A stretch of DNA of 64,000 bases, taken from Prorocentrum cordatum (lineage: Eukaryota > Sar > Dinophyceae > Prorocentrales > Prorocentraceae). The translations under genes were made by a program, and so were the position numbers. Where the stretch lies: contig CAUYUJ010006513.1 of assembly GCA_963575745.1 (NCBI GenBank), positions 67,001-131,000 on the forward strand, in the 5' to 3' direction. Shown piece after piece: positions 33,790 through 44,969 of the stretch (within the stretch, counting starts at the first letter, position 1; each line of letters starts with the position of its first letter). The notes beneath the pieces were generated by a model. It searched no databases. It was not told the DNA's origin and saw only the letters and a program-made list of their open reading frames with translations.

Positions 33790-34975
33790 GGCGCAATCTC
33801 TGACTAGTCCCCGTCGGTGTCACACTGCTCCAGAGGGGCCTCTCTTGAGGCGAGGCGGCGCCGGCGCCGCATGACTAAGACCGCAGGGTAAGTGGATGGC
33901 GATGAGTGCTCAGGTGCCGTTGAATCGTTGAGTAACTCTATGCAGCGCTGTGGACGTTAGTCCTGCGTTCCAGGTTCAATGTATGAGGATACACCCGATG
34001 CAAATCCCATCACACAAATGGCTAGATAGGCGACGCACGATCCAGAGGTGTTTCTCGGCCATCTCAGGAGACCATGCCCCCGTGTCGGAGTGTCGGGATA
34101 GAGAGAGACTGCACCTGGTGTGATACGTCTGGTCCTGACGACCAATGCTTGGGAAACAACTTTGCTGATGCAAGTAACTGCTGCACTCTCTCTGGACCGA
34201 ATGCTGTTTGAGTCGTTACTGGACATCTTGCTCATCAGCAGCAGCACGCGCAACCATCAGGAAAGCCGCACTTAGTCCAAAACACTGCGAAAATTACATG
34301 GAGCGATCGCTGCTGTCGTTGATTGCATACATTTCACGCTCCGAGTCCGAGTCGTATGACGCGGTGTGGCTGACAACGATACCGCTCCAAGTTGGCGCAG
34401 CTACCGCTTCTCATCGCCCCAAATGTTTGGTGATTGCTCGTCGCTGTGACCCCACCACTTGTGCCTTGGCAAACTTACAGGTGTACCCAAGTGTGCTGTA
34501 TATCTCCGTACGACGCTCCCCCATGCCATGCGTTCTGTGTGAATTGATTCATGATGGCACTTGTCTCGCCTGCGCTACCGCACGAGTTGATCTGCGTGCT
34601 ACGCGATCGTTCCCCAAGCAATGCTTGCACTCCGCAAGGGGATTTAACTTCTCCACTCAGTGTTTACACTAGTGCTCTGACTTGTCTTCTGGGTACCTTT
34701 GTTAGATCTTCTGAGGTTTTCGGCTGGTTACCGTGTGTTGTCTTCTCGTGTGTAGTCTTCTCGTGGCCGCTACCTGTGTGGTCTTCTCTGCCAGTGGCCG
34801 CCTTGTGGCCGCCTCGCGCACAGGCTGGTTATTCACATAGGTTCTCTCTTCAAAAGAAGGAAAAACTCTGCCGCCTTCTCTTACCTGGACTTATCGCTAC
34901 CTGTGATACTGCACTAAGATGTGATTATGCATAGTGTTTTCGCTTGTTGTTCTCCAACCATCTTACGGTGACGGG
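33790..34975. other. Longest low-repeat, moderate-GC stretch in the window
   Basis: About 1.2 kb with few repeats. On the minus strand, frames of mixed composition run at 33,957-34,253 and in an overlapping frame at 33,976-34,173 (peptide EMAEKHLWIVRRLSSHLCDG). On the plus strand a 154-codon frame covers 34,208-34,672. I cannot decide between strands and recognise nothing. This is where a gene prediction with RNA evidence would be most worthwhile. Confidence 0.4.
34330..34520 (-). pseudogene. Decayed coding segment shared with 14,073-14,310
   Basis: Minus-strand peptide TEIYSTLGYTCKFAKAQVVG, then a basic stretch with ITKHLGR, a stop, and in another frame an acidic run (ASYDSDSERE). Element order, approximate spacing and two DNA blocks match the 14.2-kb locus. 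It is probably a fragment of a dispersed element. The family is unknown. Confidence 0.3.
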
Positions 34976-35084
34976 TCCTCGTTTTGAAGAGACAGCGCCC
35001 CGCGCCCTCATCTCCTCTCCTCCTCCCCCTCCTCCCTAATCCCTCCTCCCGTCCCTGCCTCTGCTCTCCGCATGTCCACAATTT

Positions 35085-35850
35085 CGGCATACTCCTTCAC
35101 ACGTATCGTGGCCCCATGGGGAGCTCCACCAAAGGTCCCAGTAGCGCAATTCACATGCGTCCGAGCCACCCATTTCGGCACACCTTCGCATGCATCCCCG
35201 ACGCCCATGTCGGCACACTCCACACGCGTTTCGTCAGGGAACTCGACCGAAGGTCCCAGTGGCGCAGTTCGCATGCGTCCAGGCCGCTCATCTCGCCACA
35301 CCCTCACACGTTTCGTGGCCCCGTGGTGAGCTCCACCTAAGGTCCAAGTGGCGTAATTCGCATGCGTCCCGGCCACCAATGTCGCCACACCCTCACACGT
35401 TTCGAAGCCCCATGGGAAGCTCCACCTAAGGTCCCAGTGGCGCAGTTCGCATGCTTCCCGGCCACCCATTTCGGCACACCCCTCGCACGCTTCGTGGCCC
35501 CATAGGGAGCTCCAACGAAGGCGCCAATGGCGCAGTTCGCATGCGTGCCGGCCACCCATTTCGGCACACTCCTCACCCACCTGAGGTCCCAGTGGCGCAG
35601 TTCGCATGCGTCCAGGCCGCTCATCTCGCCACACCCTCACACGTTTCGTGGCCCATGGTGAGCTCCACCCAAGGTCCAAGTGGCGCAATTCGCATGCGTC
35701 CCGACCACCAATGTCGCCACACCCTCACACGTTTCGAAGCCCCATGGGAAGCTCCACCTAAGGTCCCAGTGGCTGTCTTCACATGCGTCCCGCGCCACCC
35801 AGTACGGCGCTTCGTGGCCCCATAGGAAGCTCCACCGAAGACGATACTCA
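35085..35850. repeat. 88-bp satellite with 332-bp higher-order period
   Basis: Eight or nine units carry GAGCTCCACC, AAGGTCCCAGTGGCGCAGTT, CGCATGCGTCC, GGCCACCCATTTCGGCACAC and CACACGTTTCGTGGCCCCAT. GAGCTCC-type marks fall near 35,121, 35,239, 35,328, 35,416, 35,507, 35,660, 35,748 and 35,826. The pair 35,328/35,416 recurs as 35,660/35,748, exactly 332 bp on, so groups of units were duplicated together. Confidence 0.9.
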
Positions 35851-35859
35851 CGGATGCGG

Positions 35860-36110
35860 TACTCATAACTGCATAGGGTTGGGGGTTGGGTCCTTTGTAT
35901 TTTAAAATGAAGCCACACCATCCCAGGGCGACAGGTATCGACCCCCCCCCATCCCTCACCCCTGTGAAATGATAGAATAGCACGCGCGCACCCGTTTATC
36001 GCAAGGTCTCATGTTCAAAACCGTCTCCAAAATCATCGACTGGACTACACACGCGCGCGCACAGGTCGAAATCATATCAACACACACACACACACACGCA
36101 CACTCCAATG
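35860..36110 (-). repeat. Composite repeat, right-end fragment
   Basis: Read on the minus strand it has GCGATAAACGGGTGCGCGCG, a G-run, GTCGATACC and CCTGGGATGGTGTGG, matching 27,605-27,700. A CGCGCGC-rich segment and an ACAC run follow at 36,045-36,100. Confidence 0.6.
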
Positions 36111-36129
36111 ATGCAATCATCTCAACCTG

Positions 36130-36475
36130 AAACGACCCAAGCCCTCAGGACGTGTCATCCGAACTCTTGCATATGTTCTGCCTGCGCGCATCTTCTGAAG
36201 TTATAAGAGAAACATGTAAGGTTAGTAATATCATCCAGGAGCCACATGCTCATCTCAAAACGCGGTGCATTAGCGTTGATCCAACATACGCCAAATCCAT
36301 GGAGCTTCGCGCCGTGCACCTTGGTCCTTGAAGGTTGGCATGCAGGCGGAATGGCAGGAAAGTAAAACAAACAATTTAGCTATAAATCCTTGTTGCCTTT
36401 TCCGGCATCGCCGTTATAATAATGCGATTCGTTTTCCTTCATCCATGTTTTTGTTCTTCATTCTCGCCCTACCCT
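36130..36475. other. Low-repeat, lower-GC segment
   Basis: A minus-strand frame (36,155-36,370, 71 codons) has mixed composition, for example GFGVCWINANAPRFEMSMWL, and could be an exon or a remnant. Not recognised. Confidence 0.3.
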
Positions 36476-36539
36476 GCGAATTCTTCCCCATCCTCCTCAG
36501 CTCTTTTTGCGGCGGCTCCTCCTCGGAGAGCCTCTTGGG

Positions 36540-37010
36540 GCCTCACGGAAGTTTTTCTTGATTTCTTAAGGCCTTCTGGAGGCCTCCTTGGCGTCTTCTG
36601 GGGGCCTCTGGGGGCTTCCTCGGGCCACCCTGCCTCCGACCGCGGTCTCCCCGAACGACCGGGTCACGATTCGGAATGCTTCGGAGGATGTCTTGGGGCC
36701 TTCTCGGGCCGCCACGGGGCCCTCTTAAGCCATCTTGGAACGCCGTTGCGCCGCCTCGGGGCCCCCTTGGACTGCCTGGAAGCCCTGTCGGATGGTTTGG
36801 GGGCGATTTTCGAGCCTCCCAGGCGGCCGACGCCCAGAAGACCGACGATAAGGGCATTCCCAAAATCATGCAAAAACCTTGGAAAATGATTTGTAAGCCT
36901 GGGGGTCTTCTCTGGCTCGTCTTCGGACGTCTGGTGGGTGTCTGGGGCCTCTTGGGGCTCTGGGGGGGGGCATTCGGCAGCCTTCCTGACCGATTGGGGC
37001 CCGTTGCTTA
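36540..37010. repeat. Decamer array II (TCTTGGGGCC sense)
   Basis: Degenerate 9-11 bp units in the orientation opposite to array I, interrupted by an AT-richer segment at about 36,848-36,900. Confidence 0.85.
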
Positions 37011-37159
37011 GGCCCAGCAAGGGCCTCCAGGAGCACTGACACGCCTGGGGGTCCTCTTGCAAGGGCGTCCAGGGGGTGCCCGGGAGCCACAGATCTGGGG
37101 GGGTTCAGAGGGTCCCAGGGGCCCGGGATCCGGAGGAGGGCCAACTTCGGGGGGAGGGG

Positions 37160-37350
37160 GTCCCAGGTAATATATGTATCATATATATATATATGTGTGA
37201 GAGGGAATAGATGTAAAGCTATATCTGCATATGTAAACATAAGTGTGTATATATATATATGTATGTGTATATGTGTGTCTGTGTGTGTTGGTATGTATGT
37301 GTGGATGTATGGATGCGCATGTGTATGCCTGTATGTATGGTTACATGTAG
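37160..37350. repeat. TA/GT-rich tract
   Basis: TATATATG, GTGTGTATAT and GTATGTATG repeats. From 37,350 to 37,610 the sequence is AT-rich and non-repetitive with no gene. Confidence 0.8.
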
Positions 37351-37611
37351 GTATGTACATAGATCAATGATACGTGATACAAGATAACTAGCCTTGCGAA
37401 TGGTACGGCTTACAAAATCATTATTATAACATTAGCAATACAAGCAGTACACAGACGAGTACGAATAAGACGTAGACTAACACAAATAACAATCATAACA
37501 ATAACATAAGTAATAATAAGACGAGCCCTGCTAATGGTACGGATGAGAAGAACAACCATGAGACCAATGATTATGAGAGCAGCCATAAGATTGGTGATGG
37601 TGATAACAATA

Positions 37612-37685
37612 CCGTGCGGGCCGCACGCCCGCGCCGCCACGCGCGCGTCAAAATCTGTCAAAAAACCTGTCGCCGACGCCTTTCA
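37612..37685 (-). repeat. Composite repeat, CGCGCG palindrome fragment
   Basis: GTGCGGGCCGCACGCCCGCG followed by CCGCCACGCGCGCGTC and AAAACC, matching in reverse the palindromic sub-repeat of the composite family (compare 39,385-39,440). Confidence 0.5.
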
Positions 37686-37839
37686 AGATCCGCCACCGTG
37701 CCGCTGGGCACGGAGCGGGCTTGTCATCAGGTCCTTTTGTCTAGGGTAACAGTTTCTAAGCCTCAGTCCTCACTCCTGGGAAGTCTGCAAGGGGCCCAGA
37801 GCCCACATTGCCAAATCTACCGCGGCTTATCGCGTCTTC

Positions 37840-38420
37840 TCGCGTGTTCTTTTCGGGCCCAAGAAGGGCCCAAGACGAGCCAAGAGGGCCCCAAGACGGT
37901 CCACCATGAGGGACCCGAATCGCCGAACATCCCCACCAAGACGCTCAAAATGGCCCCAAGACGGCCCATGAGGCCTCCCACAAGGGCCCCGAGAGGCCAA
38001 AATCATTGATTTCCAACTGTGATTCAATGATTTGGTGGTCCTCGACTTTTCGAGCTCCCGACGCTCCAAGACGGCCCGAGGCCCCCAGGACCACCCCAAG
38101 GCGGCCCAAGAGGCCCCCAGGACTAGGAGGGCCCCAACACAGCCCTAGAGAGCTGCAACACGGCCCCAGAGGCGCTCAAGACCGCCCAAGAGGGCCCACA
38201 CACAGCTCCAAGAAGAGCCCACGAAGGGGGAACACGAACCCAAATCCAAGTCTTCCGCCCCAAGATGCCCCCAGGAGGCCCCAAGGAGGCCCCAAGGAGG
38301 CCCAAAGAGACCAAGAGGCCCCGAAGATGTCCCAAGAAGCCCCAAGAAATGGACCACAAGAAGCCCCAAAACAGCCCCCAAGAAGCAACCGAAAGACTTC
38401 CCGCGACATTCCAGCGAACG
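37840..38420. repeat. Decamer array III (CCCAAGACGG sense)
   Basis: Same unit as array I, interrupted by an AT-richer segment at about 37,995-38,055. The module shared with arrays I and IV lies at about 38,218-38,275. Confidence 0.9.
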
Positions 38421-38589
38421 TCCTAGAGGCCTATGACCCCCAACCCAGGCATGGTGGCGGGATGGGCCGAAGGCCATTAGATAGGTAGGTTCAAAAACAT
38501 GTGAAACAAAAACATGTTCTGCCAACGCAAAGCCTTACAGGTTCCTTACATCCCCGCGCGCGCAATTGCTCACCACCCCCCCCCCCCCA

Positions 38590-39170
38590 GCGCCGCCGCA
38601 TCATGTCATTATTCAAGCACCTTCACCACCGACAGAATGACAGCATTGTCATCGTCGCTAGTTACCAGCATCGGCGCCATCATTGGCCGTGCAGTCTCAT
38701 CGCTACCATTGCCGCCACCATCGCTATTATCATCATCGTTGTCGTCGTTGCCGTCGTCATCAAGATACCGCGCCCGCCCGAGTCACTGACCCGCACTGGC
38801 GTGCCCGCGCGCCAGCACAGCCTTCGAGACGCGCTAGGAAGTTTCCATCAGAAAGCGCCATCGCGGCCACATCGGCTGTGCCAAACCAGCTGCGCGGTCT
38901 GCGCGCAAGCTTTCGTGCGCTAGCGCGGCCGCAAAGATGCGCCAGCGAGTGCCAAGGAGTCACCGCAATCGAGTCCCCATTGATTATACAAAACGTACTG
39001 CGGTTGGAGAGTGGGATGATTGCGCGAGCAATGAGGCTGACAACTCGTCAGTGGACAATAGTTCATTACACCATATATGCAACACATAACATGCCCAACA
39101 TAGACGTGCACAACATAGACTGCACCAGTAGCATGCAACACATAACGTGCACAACATAGACTGCCTCCCC
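38590..39170 (-). repeat. Composite repeat, copy with inverted orientation (A)
   Basis: On the minus strand: GTGCA-type units (39,170-39,060), the left block with CATTGCTCGCGCAATCATCC (39,050-38,990), GCGGCCGC and TAGCGCGTCTCG then GCGCGCGGGCAC (38,960-38,790), and a GAT/GAC array (38,765-38,620). This is the same order as copy 1 at 19,553-20,049. Confidence 0.75.
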
Positions 39171-40450
39171 TAAAAGAAATTGGACTAACCCGCCCAACCC
39201 CCTCTCATTGAGACCCCGTTTATCGCCCCCCCGCGCATTGCACAATCGACCATCCTAGGTACCAAATACAAGCATGCCAGCACAACAGGTATAGCCCCTC
39301 CGCCCGGCAGTCTGCAACACGAAATGCCATGCGGTGCACATGCGCTGATCTGAGAAGTGCGTGTGTTCAGAATCCCTTGCGGAACGCGCACTACGGGCCA
39401 CACGCGCGCGCCGCCACGCGCGCACGGGTCAACATCCGTTTCAAAACCATTGGTTGCTCAACGATTGCACCACGTGTGTATTCCAAAACGTTCAAAACCA
39501 GTGTTTGCTCAACCATGTTTTGCCAGCTTTCTGCGCGGGCGCGCACTCACTGAAATATCAAGGAAAACATGGGCGCCTTAGCAATTCTCAAATGAGGTCT
39601 TGCGGGCCACTTTCACGCGCATGACCGAAGCGTCCAGCCACAATCGCGCACCAGCCAACCGTGCCAAACACCACCATGCGCGCCAGACGTGCGGGTCCGT
39701 CGCGCGCGCACGTCGAAACTGCTACAGAACCGTAGATGGTCGAACCAGTTCCGCACATAGGCGCTCAATTACATACGAAAACCCAATGGTTGCCAATAAA
39801 AAGCACGTCAGGCCGTCAGAATGCCTGCGGGCGCGCACCTCCTCACCAGCCTCATTAGCACAATCGTGGCCACCATCGTCAGCGTCATCATTGGCATCGT
39901 CATTACCATTATCAGCACCACCTTCGTCATCATCACCACCACCGTCATCACCGTCATCGTCGATATCGCCGCCCTCATCAAATGTCTGGTTGCGGGCATG
40001 CCGTAATACAATCGCCTGCGTCATGGTTGCCACAGTCATTACCATCAGCACCAGCTTCATCACAAGTACCATCGTCATCATCGACGTCGTATTGTCTTCA
40101 TCGCCATTGTCATCGCCATCGTCATCGTCATTGGCGTCGCGGGTGCCACCACCACCACCACCACCATCCTGCGACCTGCAGGACGAACGTGTCTGCACGG
40201 TTGAGTTGCACGCGCCCATGCGTTGTTTTTTTGGGGGGGTCATGGCCAGATTAGCGTTGCCAACAAATTGCGGGTGGGAGGGTGGGATGTGTGCACGAGC
40301 ATTGGAGCTAACGGCTGCAACGTCCACAGTTGAACTGCACCACTAAACTTGAACCACGCGCATTACACCACATGGGTTGTATCGCACGTAGTACCCAAAT
40401 CTAGGTTGCAACATCGAGCCTGCCCCACACATATAGTGCACCATAAAATT
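39160..40450 (-). repeat. Composite repeat, copy with inverted orientation (B)
   Basis: On the minus strand: TGGTGCA-type units (40,450-40,340), left block with CAATGCTCGTGCACACATCC (40,330-40,262), GAT/GAC array (40,170-39,840), CGCGCG palindromic sub-repeats (39,720-39,370), and the right-end module with CTAGGATGGTCG and GCGATAAACGG (39,300-39,160). It is a full-length diverged copy abutting copy A. Confidence 0.75.
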
Positions 40451-40459
40451 GGCAAATCC

Positions 40460-40955
40460 AAACTGAAAGAACCAGCACGCATTCGACTGGCGGTTCATGA
40501 TTACCATGTGTCTCTATGGGGTCGCGTTCTTCTCATCCGTTCCGCCTCCTCCCCCGACAAGTACCCCGCCTTCTACGCAGTCTCATCCCTTCTCCATCCC
40601 ATCACCCCCCCCACACCCTCACTAATCATCACCAACTCTCGCCATGTTTCCTCGCTTCCTCCTCTCCCGCATCCCCCATCCCTTCTACATATCCTTCGTC
40701 GCCTCCCGCTCCCCCATGCACCTCATCTCCCCCCTGCTCCCCTCTTCTCCCCCCAACAAAATCATCACCACCACCCGCTTAATCCCTCGTCCCTCTCGTC
40801 GCCATCCTCCGTGGTCCTTCCGTTCTAAACATCTCCCCCAATCACCCATTCTCCCCCCACCCAGATCCTACTCGTCCGCTTCCGCCCTCCCTCGTGCATC
40901 TGGACCAGCAGCAGCAGGACCAGATTCATCGTCACCCGTATCCGCATCAGCGTCA
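40460..40955. other. C-rich low-repeat segment
   Basis: Pyrimidine-rich plus strand (CCTCC, CTCCCCC). No gene supported. Confidence 0.5.
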
Positions 40956-40957
40956 TC

Positions 40958-41205
40958 GCTATTATCATCCACATCAGTACCAGCATCATCAGCATCCTCA
41001 TCCTCCTCCTCCTCATCATCATCAGCATCATCAGCAGCATCGTCATCAGTAGCAGCAGAAGCTGCATCATCCTCATCCTCATCATGATCAGCAGCATCAT
41101 CAGCATCATCAGCATCGGCATCATCATCAGCAGCATCACCAGAATCTTCATCATCATCCTCATCCGCAGCATCACGAGAATCTTCATCATCATCCTCATC
41201 CGCAG

Positions 41206-41290
<85 letters not shown>

Positions 41291-41297
41291 GTCATCG

Positions 41298-41333
<36 letters not shown>

Positions 41334-42315
41334 GCATCATCATTATTCGCAACACCAGCATGAGCATCAGCGCCATCAGCATCAGCATCATCAGCATCAG
41401 CAGCATCATCACCATCAGCATCAGCATCATCAGCAGCATCATCACCATCATCGTCATCGGCGTCGTCATCGTCAGCATCATCATCAGCGTCATCATCAGC
41501 ATCAGCATCGTCATCATCGACATCGCGATCGGCATCGTCAGCAGCATCATCATGATAACCACCACATCCCCATCAACATCCTCATACTCACCCAACTCGC
41601 CAATACCAGCATGATCGTCGTCATCGTCATCATCATCAGTATCATCATCGTCATCATCAACAGCAGCATCTCACCGACATTCCCGCCATCAGCATCACCA
41701 TGATCCTCATCATCGTCAACATCACCACCACCATCATCATCATCAGTATCAGCATCATCAGCAGCATCATCATCAGCATCATCACCATCCTCAACATCAT
41801 CGTCATCATCTGCATCATCGTCATCAGCATCATCATGATCGGCATTATCGTCATCAGCAGCATCATCGTCAGCATCAGCATCATCAGCGTCGCCGTCATC
41901 GTCACCACCACCATCATCCTCATCATCACCAGCATCATCAGCCTCAGCACCACCATCATCATCCTCATCACCATCAGAATCACCATCACCCTCACCATCA
42001 CCATCATCATCAGCATCATCATCATCATCATTATCAGCATCATCATCAGCATCGTCAGCATCATCAGCATCATCATTGACAGCATCAGCACAGTCGTCGT
42101 CACCAAATTCCTCTGAGTCGTTACCCCCATCAGTGTCATCATCGTCGTCGTCATCATGCCCATCATCATCACCATCATCATCACCATCAGAATCATGAAC
42201 ACCACCATCGTCGCATCGACCCCACTATCACAGAACTCTGATCCCCCCAATCATCGTGGTCATCGTCGGCAGTAGCATCATCATACCCGTCATCCGTGTC
42301 TGCCTCCTCATCATC
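40958..42315. repeat. CAT trinucleotide array, about 1.35 kb
   Basis: Degenerate CAT/CAG/CGT repeats with a nearly perfect core at about 41,205-41,288. Frames read poly-Met, poly-Ile or poly-Ser and His. A local GAATCTTCATCATCATCCTC duplication occurs near 41,140 and 41,180. Confidence 0.95.
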
Positions 42316-42654
42316 ATCATTAGATTAAGCAAACGTCAACGACGAAACGGCTGCGTTTTGCTCTGCGAAGAACTCCGACGGCGTACGATAAGACCGGGTA
42401 GTCCGCACAATCACCTGAGTGCAGACTATTCGGCGCAGGAGGTGCGAAGAGCAACAGAACTGTGGAGGAGCCCGCGAGGGTATACAGTATCATGTCTGCA
42501 GGCAGCGGCAAGGTAGTCCCCTCCTCCCCCCGCCCAGATACCAACCATACCCAAAGTTCCATAACGTCCCCCCTAGCCGCACTTCTATCGTGACAGTACT
42601 GGCGCTTGCGAAGGCGCGCTACAGTGCAGAGTCAATGATACAATGCCCTGAGCT

Positions 42655-43095
42655 CTACCTCCTCCTCCTCCTCCGCCCCCCTCCTCCTCCTCCTCCTCCC
42701 TCCTCCTCCTCCTCCTCCTCCTCCTCCTCCTCCACCTCCTCTTCCTCCGCATCCTCCGCATCCTCCTCCTCCTCCTCCGCCCCCTCCTCCTCCTCCTCCC
42801 CCTCCCCCTCCTCCTCCTCCTCCTCCTCCTCCTCCTCCTCCACTCCTCCTCCTCCTCCTCCTCCTCCTCCTCCTCCTCCTCCTCCTCCTCCTCCTCCTCC
42901 TCCTCCTCCTCCTCCTCCTCCTCCTTCCTCTCCTCCTCCTCCTCCTCCTCCTCCTCCTCCTCCTCCTCCTCCTCCTCCTCCTCCTCCTCCTCCTCCTCCT
43001 CCTCCTCCTCCTCCTCCTCCTCCTCCTCCTCCTCCTCCTCCTCCTCCTCCTCCTCCTCCTCCTCCTCCTCCTCCTCCTCCTCCTCCTCCTCCCTC
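42655..43095. repeat. CCT trinucleotide array, about 440 bp
   Basis: A long polypyrimidine (plus) / polypurine (minus) tract. The longest uninterrupted stretches lie between about 42,844 and 43,090. It is capable of triplex formation in principle. 42,316-42,654 to its left is non-repetitive with no recognised gene. Confidence 0.95.
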
Positions 43096-43099
43096 CTCC

Positions 43100-43800
43100 T
43101 CCCCGTCCAGGGCCCGAGGCGGCGCCAGGCGGGGGCGCGCGCATCCTCCGTCGCCTCCCCCAGGGCCTCGTCCTCCAGGCAGGCGCTGCACAGTACAAAC
43201 CTCGGCGATCACGGAGGGGAGGTCAGGGCCGCCTCCCTCCTCCTGCACAAGCGCGGGGTCCCCTGATGGGGGGGACAGGATGGCGGAGGAGGAGGAGGAG
43301 CAACGAGGGAGGGGGAGACGAGCGTACCGAGGAGGTAACGGGGGAGGAGGAGGGGGGGAGGGAGAAGAGGAGGACGATGGAGGAGGAAGAAGAAGAGGGG
43401 GACGAGGACGCCCAGCAAGGAAAGGAGGGAGACCCCCTCCTCATGCTCCTCCCTCCTCCTCCTCCGCCGCCTCCTCCTCCTGCCCCTCCTATTTCTCCTC
43501 GTGGTCCTCCCTCATCCACCTACTTCTCCCGCATCTTCCTCGGATCTCCGACATCCCTCCTCATCCTCCTCATTGCCCTCCGCGTCCTGGCCTGACCCAC
43601 CTCCCTCCGCCTTCATCCGTCATTCATCCTTCCTCCCCGCGGCCTCTGCACTTCTCCCTGCCTCCGGTGTGCACCCCACTTCGTCCTCCATCCCTCCTCG
43701 CTCCCGCCGCCGTCCTCCGTCCTTCCCTGTTCCCCTGGTCATGCTCCCCTCTTCCTCCTCCCATTGATTCAAGAGGCAACTTCTGGGAGGTCTTCGCAAG
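43100..43800. other. GGA-rich then C/T-rich flank
   Basis: 43,270-43,430 is G/A-rich and 43,440-43,770 is C/T-rich, so the strand bias switches at about 43,435. No gene supported. Confidence 0.5.
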
Positions 43801-43839
43801 AATGATTAAAAGAGATTAAACCAGAGTCATGCCAGACAA

Positions 43840-44260
43840 TGAATGATGAGCGCAAGGTTACGCTGGATTGAACGGAATTGCGCGGGATTGAGCTCAGATT
43901 GCGCGGAATTAAATGGATCTCGGTAGGATCAAGGCGGGTCAAGCTGGCTCTCTGACACGGATATCGCCGATGCTGAATTTAATATCTCAGGAGTTGCATC
44001 CCCTGAGATCCGACAACACCGCGAAAACCCACGACCGGCGCCCTAAACTCCACCTTCCTCCCCCATTGTTCGAGCCCGATCGATCTGTGATGGTCTCGGG
44101 CCCGAACCTGGTGGAAACGCCTGGTGTCCAGACACAATGCAGCGCCCAGATATGAGGGTCCTATAATCTGCGGGCTCGGCAGCTCGAGCCGATGAGGAGG
44201 AGGGGACCTCCGCAAGCCCCAGAATTCCGAGGACGTGCTGTTCACAACTCGGACCCCCGA
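43840..44260. other. Low-repeat segment with short GCGCGGAATT-type repeats
   Basis: GGATTGAACGGAATTGCGCGG and GATTGCGCGGAATTAA (about 43,865-43,915) are related short repeats. ATCTCAGG and CCTGAGAT at 43,983-44,012 form an 8-bp stem. No gene recognised. Confidence 0.5.
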
Positions 44261-44276
44261 AGGACTGATGAGTTTG

Positions 44277-44386
44277 TTTTCCACCACCACCACCATAAGT
44301 TGGAGGGGGAAGGAGGCGGAGGAGGAGGAGGAGGAGGAGGAGGAGGAACCCCTCCCCCTCCAACTTATGGTGGTGGTGGTGGAAAA
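44277..44386. repeat. Perfect inverted repeat, 34-bp arms
   Basis: 44,277-44,310 is the exact reverse complement of 44,353-44,386. The arms begin TTTTCCACCACCACCACCAT. The 42-base loop is a GGA microsatellite. It would form an uninterrupted 34-bp hairpin as RNA or a cruciform as DNA. Confidence 0.97.
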
Positions 44387-44726
44387 CATGCCCATCAAGG
44401 ACTGGACCCGTCCCCCATGACCGACGTTTCACCCTGACGCGTTGCTTGTCGGTCCGGGAGCCCGGCGACGGCCCCACAGGGAGGCCACAGACCGCAGAAC
44501 CCCCGTCGCGACTCGTTCACGAGGCGAGGGGGACGGCCTGCGGCTCCAGCAGCCGAGGAGGCGATCCGCCCGAGCCCCGCGCTCACACTCCACGTCCGCC
44601 CACACCACGTCCACGGGCTGGGCGGCGGCCCGAACTGCGCGGGCGCCTGGCCGGTCCGCCCCCGGGCAGACTCCCTCGGGGCTCCTGCCCGCCCGGCACG
44701 CTGACGCCGCCATCAGCGCAGAGGGG

Positions 44727-44900
44727 CCAGGGGGGGGTCGTCCTGGTGGTGCCTCCCCCCCTCCCAGCTCGAGGCATCCCAGATCCCCAGCTCGGGGAGG
44801 AATCGTGGACAAGCCAGGGGGGGGTCGTCCTGGTGATGTCTCCCCCCTCCCCGCTCAAGGCATCCCATATCCCCAGCTCGGGGAGGCATCGTGGACCTCC
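44727..44900 (+). repeat. 87-bp tandem duplication
   Basis: Two units (44,727-44,813 and 44,814-44,900) share GGGGTCGTCCTGGTG, TCCCCCCTCCC, CTC(G/A)AGGCATCCCA and CCCCAGCTCGGGGAGG. They differ at several positions. CCAGCTCGGGGAGG is followed by CATCGTGGAC or AATCGTGGAC. Confidence 0.9.
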
Positions 44901-44969
44901 TCACTGGAGGTGGCACCCCTGGTGCTGGTGGTGGTGGTGGTGTCGCTTTTCTTTCAAATACGTTCAAAC

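Noticed and set aside
44265-44272. CTGATGAG as a hammerhead ribozyme core
   Set aside because: No properly placed GAAA, stem III or cleavage triplet could be fitted. The other CTGATGAG words (about 9,070 and 9,132) are in GAT microsatellite.
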